Source: Noviherbaspirillum galbum
GTDB lineage: Bacteria > Pseudomonadota > Gammaproteobacteria > Burkholderiales > Burkholderiaceae_D
Direction: 5' to 3'
Assembly (NCBI RefSeq): GCF_010974945.1
Contig: NZ_JAAIVB010000012.1
Location: 186,001 to 250,000, forward strand
Length of the DNA stretch: 64,000 nucleotides
Part shown: piece by piece, positions 63,234 through 64,000 of the stretch
Numbering within the stretch: position 1 is the stretch's first letter
Layout of the letters: each line of letters opens with the position of its first letter
Position numbers and translations under genes: made by a program
Notes under the pieces: model-generated
What the model was told of the DNA's origin: nothing
What the model saw: only the letters and a program-made list of their open reading frames with translations
Databases searched by the model: none

Positions 63234-64000
63234 ATGAGCGCGGTTCTCGGCACCCAGACGCCGGCAGGCTCCCAGGATGAAGTCGCGTCGCGGCTGGACT
63301 TCCTCAGGAAGCTGCAGGCGGTCACCAACAAGATTCACTCCACGGCCAACGTCGACGAGATCATGCTCGACCTGTCGCAGGACATCTGCGACCTGTTCGA
63401 CGCCGACCGCCTGACGATCTACGCCCTGGCCGAGGACAAGGCCTCGATCGTTTCCAAGATCAAGACCGGACTGAATTCCGTCAACCAGCTCAAGCTGCCC
63501 ATCTCCGACCAGAGCGTGGCCGGCTACGTCGCCCTGGTGCGGCGGGCGGTCAACATCCGCGACGTCTACGACGAGCAGGAGCTCAAGGCGCATTCGCCGA
63601 AGCTGCATTTCCTGCGCGAGGTCGACAAGCGCACCGGATACCGCACCAAGCAGATGCTGGTCGGTCCCATCGTCGACGAAGCCAGGGGCGAGTTGCTCGG
63701 CGTGGTCCAGCTCATCAACCACCGCGACGGCGACACCTTCCCGGCGGTGCTCGAGGAAGGCATCCGCGAATTGTGCAAGACGCTCGCCATCGCCTACACC
63801 CAGCGCCTGCGTCCGGCGCCGCTGCTGCGGTCCAAGTACCACCAGCTCGTCTCCGACGCCGTCCTGTCCGCCGGCGAACTCGAGGAAGCCACGCGCGCCG
63901 CGAGGAATTCCGGCAGGCTGGTGGAAGACCACCTGGTCGAGGAGTTCCAGGTCAAGCTCGCCTGGATCGGCGTGGCCCTGTCGCGCTTCTTCGGCCTGCC
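63234..64000 (+). CDS. GAF-domain protein, probable N-terminus of a GspE/PulE-type ATPase (cut by right edge)
   Basis: Open to the end of the window, 255 residues visible. It starts MSAVLGTQTPAGSQDEVASR at 63234. A GAF domain occupies about 20-175 (QAVTNKIHSTANVDEIMLDL, LFDADRLTIYALAEDKASIV, MLVGPIVDEARGELLGVVQL). From about 200 the sequence resembles the N-terminal region of type II/IV secretion ATPases (LVSDAVLSAGELEEATRAAR, DHLVEEFQVKLAWIGVALSR). The ATPase domain itself would lie beyond the window, so the call is provisional. Confidence 0.7.
   Translation, partial: MSAVLGTQTPAGSQDEVASRLDFLRKLQAVTNKIHSTANVDEIMLDLSQDICDLFDADRLTIYALAEDKASIVSKIKTGLNSVNQLKLPISDQSVAGYVALVRRAVNIRDVYDEQELKAHSPKLHFLREVDKRTGYRTKQMLVGPIVDEARGELLGVVQLINHRDGDTFPAVLEEGIRELCKTLAIAYTQRLRPAPLLRSKYHQLVSDAVLSAGELEEATRAARNSGRLVEDHLVEEFQVKLAWIGVALSRFFGL

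Overview
The window is GC-rich, densely coded chromosomal DNA from a betaproteobacterium, most likely Burkholderiales and probably the Oxalobacteraceae/Herbaspirillum neighbourhood. This rests on protein types and on gene neighbourhoods I recognise (clpA-clpS-csp; rpsT/murJ; exbB-exbD-lpxK-ycaR-kdsB-adk beside xseA and sodB; ispH-fkpB-radC-rpmB-rpmG). No phage, insertion sequence, CRISPR array or rRNA gene was seen, and there is one tRNA gene.

Layout. 0-5.5 kb: clpA (cut by the left edge), clpS, a cold-shock gene, a Cache-domain histidine kinase with its LuxR-type regulator, and icd. 5.8-14.7 kb: rluE, a TPR/HupE pair, an Asr-like lysine/alanine-rich protein, a DUF192 protein, rpsT, murJ, a SirB1-type protein and an ABC-F ATPase. 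14.9-19 kb: tRNA-Arg(CCT), a small region of short envelope-type genes including a 25-residue hydrophobic peptide, then fumarylacetoacetase-family and maleylpyruvate isomerase genes for the end of an aromatic ring-cleavage route. 19.2-23 kb: livFGMH, a branched-chain amino acid ABC transporter without its binding protein. 23.5-26.5 kb: ispH, fkpB, radC and ribosomal proteins L28 and L33. 26.6-32.7 kb: a desaturase, the tightly coupled chain purN-rsmB-PLD-mscS, and a secreted barnase-like RNase with a barstar inhibitor. 32.9-40.4 kb: small secreted proteins, a patatin lipase, gamma-glutamyltransferase, an SDR and the membrane pyrophosphatase. 40.6-47 kb: adk, kdsB, ycaR, lpxK, exbD, exbB, xseA and sodB.

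47.1-54.6 kb is the most coherent catabolic block: a LysR regulator, a TRAP binding protein, a CitE-like lyase, an MmgE/PrpD protein, a CaiB/BaiF CoA-transferase, an acyl-CoA dehydrogenase and a MaoC-type hydratase. This gene set matches the bacterial itaconate degradation loci (CoA transfer, hydration to citramalyl-CoA, cleavage to acetyl-CoA and pyruvate). 54.8-56.4 kb holds a TetR gene divergent from a predicted metal-dependent hydrolase, with two identical-arm palindromes 42 bp apart between them. 56.4-64 kb holds a Tat-type lipoprotein, then a probable cyclic-nucleotide signalling operon (metallo-beta-lactamase-fold phosphodiesterase candidate, GAF-HD-GYP protein, CHASE2-adenylate cyclase), and the start of a divergent GAF-domain protein cut by the right edge.

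I did not find one clearly novel multi-gene system. The best leads are the RNase/barstar pair, the twin TetR operators, the 25-residue membrane peptide with its hairpin, the perfect palindrome in the icd promoter, four genes whose -10 boxes lie so close to the start codon that leaderless mRNAs are likely, and the AT-rich repeat region before xseA. Starts given here are often downstream of the longest possible reading frame; the reason is stated in each entry.
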